A stretch of 33,724 nt of DNA, from IMG/VR virus record IMGVR_UViG_3300035698_035432, positions 1-33,724 of that record. The stretch is one strand, 5' to 3'. This DNA comes from a virus. Below, one piece after another: positions 30,656-33,724 of this stretch. The number at the start of each line of letters is the position of its first letter. Positions within the stretch are counted from its first letter, which is position 1. The notes below the pieces were generated by a model. That model had not been told where the DNA came from. It saw only the letters and a program-made list of their open reading frames with translations, and did no database searches. The position numbers were made by a program, and so were the translations under genes.

Positions 30656-31374
30656 TGAGTACGCTCGCCGATGCCATGTGGGCCCTGCTCCCGGCGCCCC
30701 TGCGTCGCTCGCGCGGGGAACTCTGGCGCTGGGTGGAAGTACTCGCTGCCGCGTATGGCGAGGCGTTCGATGCTATCGCCGCCCCGGCGCGCAATCGGCA
30801 CCCGATCTCGTGTGCAGATGGTGTCCTGCCCATCCTGGGTGAAGATCGAGAGCTGCCTCAGTTGCCGGGCGAGTCGCTCGACGAGTGGCGGCTTCGGTTG
30901 CGACAGGCTTTCGCGTTGCACCAGGAGGGCGGCACCAACGCAGGGGTGGAGCGCGTACTGCGGGTATTCGGTTTCGAGGACCCGGCGGTGTACGAGCACC
31001 GACAGGACGCCGTCCGCTACAACGGGTCTCACAGCTTCGACGGGGAGTGGACCTACGGCGGCTGGTGGAGCTGGGCCCACTTCTCCGTGCTCCTCGAAGC
31101 CGTGGCGGGCGGCGTCTCGGCCGAGCTGCTCGCCACGGTCCGTGCGGCCATCCGCAAACACAAGGCCGGTCACGCGGTGCTCGCCGAGATCCGGCTCACG
31201 CAGCCGGCCATGGAAGACACGGTTTCTGTCGGCGATGAGCTCGAGCTTGGGGTCAGTGTCGACCTGGAGGACGACTGGGGCTGGTCGGGAGCGCGATACG
31301 ACGGGGCATGGCCGTTTGACGGTCTCATGAAGTACTCGACGAGCAACGACGAGCTCGTCGTCACAGTGAGCTAG
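30655..31374 (+). CDS. Tail protein I-like baseplate protein (Mu gp48 position)
   Basis: A 239-residue protein. It starts TLADAMWALLPAPLRRSRGELWRWVEVLAAAYGEAFDAI and continues with LPQLPGESLDEWRLRLRQAFALHQEGGTNAGVERVLRVFGFED, a pattern of tail protein I / gp48 proteins. Residues about 115-145 contain SHSFDGEWTYGGWWSWAHF. The C-terminus is beta-rich with a repeat of the FDG element (WPFDGLMKYS). It connects the wedge to the fibres. Confidence 0.8.
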   Translation: MSTLADAMWALLPAPLRRSRGELWRWVEVLAAAYGEAFDAIAAPARNRHPISCADGVLPILGEDRELPQLPGESLDEWRLRLRQAFALHQEGGTNAGVERVLRVFGFEDPAVYEHRQDAVRYNGSHSFDGEWTYGGWWSWAHFSVLLEAVAGGVSAELLATVRAAIRKHKAGHAVLAEIRLTQPAMEDTVSVGDELELGVSVDLEDDWGWSGARYDGAWPFDGLMKYSTSNDELVVTVS

Positions 31375-31383
31375 GGGGACGCG

Positions 31384-31821
31384 ATGAACGCGACCGAGCA
31401 GATTCGAGTGCGCGGCGAGCTGGAGATCGAGGTGCGGCGCAAGGGCGTCCTGATCGAGCGCTGGGCGGGCGCCAACGTGGTGACTGAAGCCGGCAAGGAC
31501 CGCATCGCTGAACGAGCCGGCGGCCTTGGCGAGCCGATCTCTCGAATCGGGATCGGCGAGGACGGGACTGCCGCCACGCCGCAGGACACAGCCTTGGTCA
31601 ACAGCTACGCCCAGGATGTTGACAGCGTCGGCGCCGTCGCGGGTCAGCGCGTGCGGTTTGCGTTCGACATCGGTGCGGGCCAGGGAACTGGCACGGTGAT
31701 CCGAGAGTTCGGGCTGCTGACCGCGGATGGCGTCATGTGTGCTCGCCGCGTGAGGACCAACCCCATAACCAAAGACGCGGACACGACGGTGTCCGGACAG
31801 TGGACGCTCATCCTGAGCTGA
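31384..31821 (+). CDS. Tail-fibre-associated protein
   Basis: A 145-residue protein with a G-rich ribosome site. It matches a recurrent phage tail protein pattern: WAGANVVTEAGKDRIAERAGG (about 28-48), ISRIGIGEDGTAATPQDTALVN, VRFAFDIGAGQGTGTVIREFGLLTADGVMCARR, and VSGQWTLILS at the end. Such proteins lie before receptor-binding proteins and probably attach fibres to the baseplate. Confidence 0.75.
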   Translation: MNATEQIRVRGELEIEVRRKGVLIERWAGANVVTEAGKDRIAERAGGLGEPISRIGIGEDGTAATPQDTALVNSYAQDVDSVGAVAGQRVRFAFDIGAGQGTGTVIREFGLLTADGVMCARRVRTNPITKDADTTVSGQWTLILS

Positions 31822-31833
31822 CGGAGGTGGACG

Positions 31834-32211
31834 ATGGCCAACGTGCCAGAGACAGGCCTGTGGGCGGACGGGGTCTATCAGCTTGAACCGAACGACCCGG
31901 CCGAAGGCGGCGAGGGCGGTCTGGCGAACCTGCAGGCTACGCAACTTGCAAACCGCACGAAGTGGCTCAAGGCGAACAAGGTGGAAATGCTGTCCGCCCA
32001 CCCTTCAATGGCCGGACCGGACGGCGTTGTCGTCACACACAATCTGGGGTCGACCGGATACAGCGTGTCCGTCGTGGCGCTCGCTGACCCCGGTGGAGAC
32101 CTGGGGGAGGTCTGGGCGACCAAGGGTGAGGATACGGTGACCATCCACAACTCGGGCGGCTACCGCGGACAGTGCGAGACCGTGCTGTACTACTCGCCCG
32201 CGGCGTTGTGA
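31834..32211 (+). CDS. Short tail-fibre N-terminal-like protein
   Basis: A 125-residue protein with GGAGG upstream. The N-terminus (GLWADGVYQLEPNDPAEGG, LQATQLANRTKWLK) is typical of phage tail-fibre proteins that start by docking to the baseplate. The rest is a small beta domain (VVVTHNLGSTGYSVSVVALADPGG, DTVTIHNSGGY). It is far shorter than a full fibre, so it may be an adaptor for the large protein that follows. Confidence 0.7.
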   Translation: MANVPETGLWADGVYQLEPNDPAEGGEGGLANLQATQLANRTKWLKANKVEMLSAHPSMAGPDGVVVTHNLGSTGYSVSVVALADPGGDLGEVWATKGEDTVTIHNSGGYRGQCETVLYYSPAAL

Positions 32212-32221
32212 GGAGGATTCG

Positions 32222-33724
32222 ATGAGTATCGCAGTGTTGAGCTTCAAGGCCCTGGCTGACCGCATCCTGTCCGGCATGCGAGTCGTGCCGGTGGATGACG
32301 GACAGGGCAACGTGTCCGAGATGGTCTTCGTCCCGCGATTCACGGTCCCCGCAAACTCGCTTCTGGATGAAACCTGGCCCTCGGCCGACCTGGACCTCGG
32401 CGGGTTTCTCGTCGACCGCTACTCGTGCTCCCACCCAGACGCCACGCAGAGCACGCGAGGCATCGGGACCAATCCCACGGTGGCTGCCGATTCGTCGTCG
32501 GATATCGCCGTCTCCCGTGCAGCGGTCGTACCATGGACGGATATTGCCATCGAGAACGCCGCGAAGGCCTGCGCCAACCGCAAGGTATTCGGTGGCCAGA
32601 GTTGCCACTTGCTGGCACCGCGCGAATACGCAGCCTTGGTGCTGTTGCTGTGGTTGCTGGGCGCTCCCGTCCGCGGCAATACGACCAGCGGCCGGGACGT
32701 GCGAGACGACAACGTCTGGGCAAACAACGGAGTGCCCGATCCCATCGCGCCGGGCCGTTGTCTCGTCGGCACCGGCCCGGCGAGCTGGAGCTCGACCCAG
32801 CAAGCTGCCGCGATGGCTGACCTTCTCGGCAACGTCTGGGAGATGCTGGACATGCCGGTCGAAGATACGGTCTACACCCACCGGATGGCGGCAGCTCTCG
32901 ATGACGCAGCCGGCATTGTCGCCGGCGACACGTCGATCGATCTCGGCGGAGTCCAGGATCTGAGCAACTGGCCGGCCTCGAACGGGTGCATCTACATCCA
33001 TCCGGAAGGGTCGAACGCCGAGGAGACCGTCGAGTACGGCACGCTGACGGACAACGGGAACGGGACCATCACGCTTTCCGGCTGCAGCCGTGGAGCAAAT
33101 GGCTCGACTGCTGGCCCCCACTCCGACGACGCAGTCGTCGAGTGTCTGGTCGAGAAGTGCATCATGCCCGGTGGAGCTCGTGGAACGGTAGACAGTGGCC
33201 TAGACAACACGACCGACCCGGTGACCTTCACCCGCAAATCGGACTTGCTCCAGGGTCCGGGGGGAGGCGTTCTGACCGCCGGAGACGTCGTGGACTGCGA
33301 CGGTGAGCTGCTCGAAGTGACCGGCGTCGCCGGGACGAGCATAACCGCGGCGCGTGGCTACAACGGCACGACGCCCGCCAGTCACGCTGACGGCGCGGTG
33401 TTCGCGCGCATGTCGCCGGGCGGAGCGCTGACAGGAACGGGGCTCACAACCGTACAGGGCCGCATCAGCGGCCTTTCGGACGATCCCATTCTGCAGTCGA
33501 TGGCCATGCCGTCGGCGCTTGTTGAAGCCTCTGAGGAGGGTGAGCTCGGCGGCGACACGTGTCGCATCGACGGACACTGCGGTGCCATAGGTGTGTCCGT
33601 CGTCAGAGGCGGGGCATACGTCCTCGTCACCGGGGAGCGAGCCTACTCAGGATTCTGCCTCCGCACGAGCGGCCAAGGCCCATCAGTGGGGTTCCGGGCT
33701 GCCTTCACGCTAGTCGACTGCTAA
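32222..33724 (+). CDS. Receptor-binding candidate with C-type-lectin/FGE fold, DGR-target-like
   Basis: A 500-residue protein with AGGAGG upstream. Residues about 60-210 look like the first part of an FGE-sulfatase/C-type-lectin fold: FLVDRYSCSHPDAT, PWTDIAIENAAKACANR, LLAPREYAALVLLLWLLG, GRDVRDD, DLLGNVWEMLD. Residues about 415-500 complete it, with VRGGAYVLVT, AYSGFCLR and VGFRAAF. Two related 70-residue beta modules (about 239-310 and 330-397, each with SRGANGS/RGYNGT and an H-x-D-x-A-V ending) are inserted between. This layout occurs in phage variable receptor-binding proteins (Mtd-type) whose C-terminus is rewritten by DGRs, and also in non-variable FGE-like tail proteins. The window ends at its TAA. 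Confidence 0.8.
   Translation: MSIAVLSFKALADRILSGMRVVPVDDGQGNVSEMVFVPRFTVPANSLLDETWPSADLDLGGFLVDRYSCSHPDATQSTRGIGTNPTVAADSSSDIAVSRAAVVPWTDIAIENAAKACANRKVFGGQSCHLLAPREYAALVLLLWLLGAPVRGNTTSGRDVRDDNVWANNGVPDPIAPGRCLVGTGPASWSSTQQAAAMADLLGNVWEMLDMPVEDTVYTHRMAAALDDAAGIVAGDTSIDLGGVQDLSNWPASNGCIYIHPEGSNAEETVEYGTLTDNGNGTITLSGCSRGANGSTAGPHSDDAVVECLVEKCIMPGGARGTVDSGLDNTTDPVTFTRKSDLLQGPGGGVLTAGDVVDCDGELLEVTGVAGTSITAARGYNGTTPASHADGAVFARMSPGGALTGTGLTTVQGRISGLSDDPILQSMAMPSALVEASEEGELGGDTCRIDGHCGAIGVSVVRGGAYVLVTGERAYSGFCLRTSGQGPSVGFRAAFTLVDC
33605..33712 (+). other. Possible DGR variable region at the tail protein C-terminus
   Basis: Residues 462-497 run from the RGG element to GFRAAF, about the length and bounds of DGR variable regions in C-type-lectin targets. 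Four consecutive codons TAC GTC CTC GTC all fit an ancestral AAC changed only at its A positions, and other NNC codons follow (TGC, CGC, AGC, GGC). In GC-rich DNA NNC codons are common, so this is suggestive only. The template repeat and reverse transcriptase would lie beyond the window. Confidence 0.4.

Noticed and set aside
30652-32001. Leftward 449-codon open frame opposite the baseplate and fibre genes
   Set aside because: It spans several well-supported rightward genes and their junctions, has no family resemblance, and arises from high GC content.

Overview
The window is almost entirely one side of a Mu-like transposable phage or prophage (myovirus) in a GC-rich host. The order repressor / Ner / DDE transposase A / ATPase B / Gam / GemA, followed by a Mu-type head and contractile-tail operon, is diagnostic. 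Host identity cannot be fixed from this sequence. The strong G/C third-codon bias and the Gram-negative style lysis and tail genes suggest a high-GC proteobacterium or a myxobacterial relative. I see no tRNA, rRNA, CRISPR array or insertion sequence, and no gene-free stretch longer than about 185 bases.

Layout. (1) 1-1148: a leftward pair, an XRE repressor and the start of a probable ImmA/IrrE metallopeptidase, divergent from a zinc-ribbon membrane protein. This is either host flank, a neighbouring element or left-end phage cargo. (2) 1149-1326: repeats and an A/T-richer patch in which the phage left end may lie; the exact end is not resolved. (3) 1327-2007: leftward c-type repressor and rightward Ner-like regulator, with matching CTCCC-N4-GGGAG-type operator candidates. 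(4) 2066-3899: four small or unknown genes inserted between ner and A. (5) 3899-7474: A, B, gam. (6) 7474-10581: small winged-helix and unknown genes, a GH25 muramidase, a small lipoprotein, GemA and a 64-residue excisionase-like HTH protein, closed by a strong terminator at 10691-10740. (7) 10762-11924: probable holin and small secreted or membrane proteins. (8) 11921-18115: packaging and head genes (VpaChn25_0724-type protein, DUF3486 small terminase, large terminase, a fused portal-MuF protein, protease with nested scaffold). (9) 18139-20393: a four-domain capsid cement protein and the major capsid protein. (10) 20510-24611: head-tail connectors, sheath, tube and a frameshifted tail chaperone. 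(11) 24616-31374: tape measure and baseplate. (12) 31384-33724: tail-fibre region ending in a C-type-lectin/FGE-fold receptor-binding candidate whose C-terminus resembles the variable region of a diversity-generating retroelement (DGR). The window stops at its stop codon, so any template repeat or reverse transcriptase would be just outside.

How it works together: c and Ner control the early promoter. A and B carry out replicative transposition, with Gam protecting ends. GemA and the small HTH protein sit where Mu switches to middle and late transcription, although no recognisable Mor or C activator was found. The remaining genes form one nearly continuous rightward operon with ATGA/TAATG overlaps. 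The most notable points are the DGR-like tail protein, the portal-MuF fusion with an unexplained C-terminal domain, the nested scaffold start, the fourfold cement protein, a -1 rather than Mu-like -2 chaperone frame relation, and a small antisense ORF inside the head operon.
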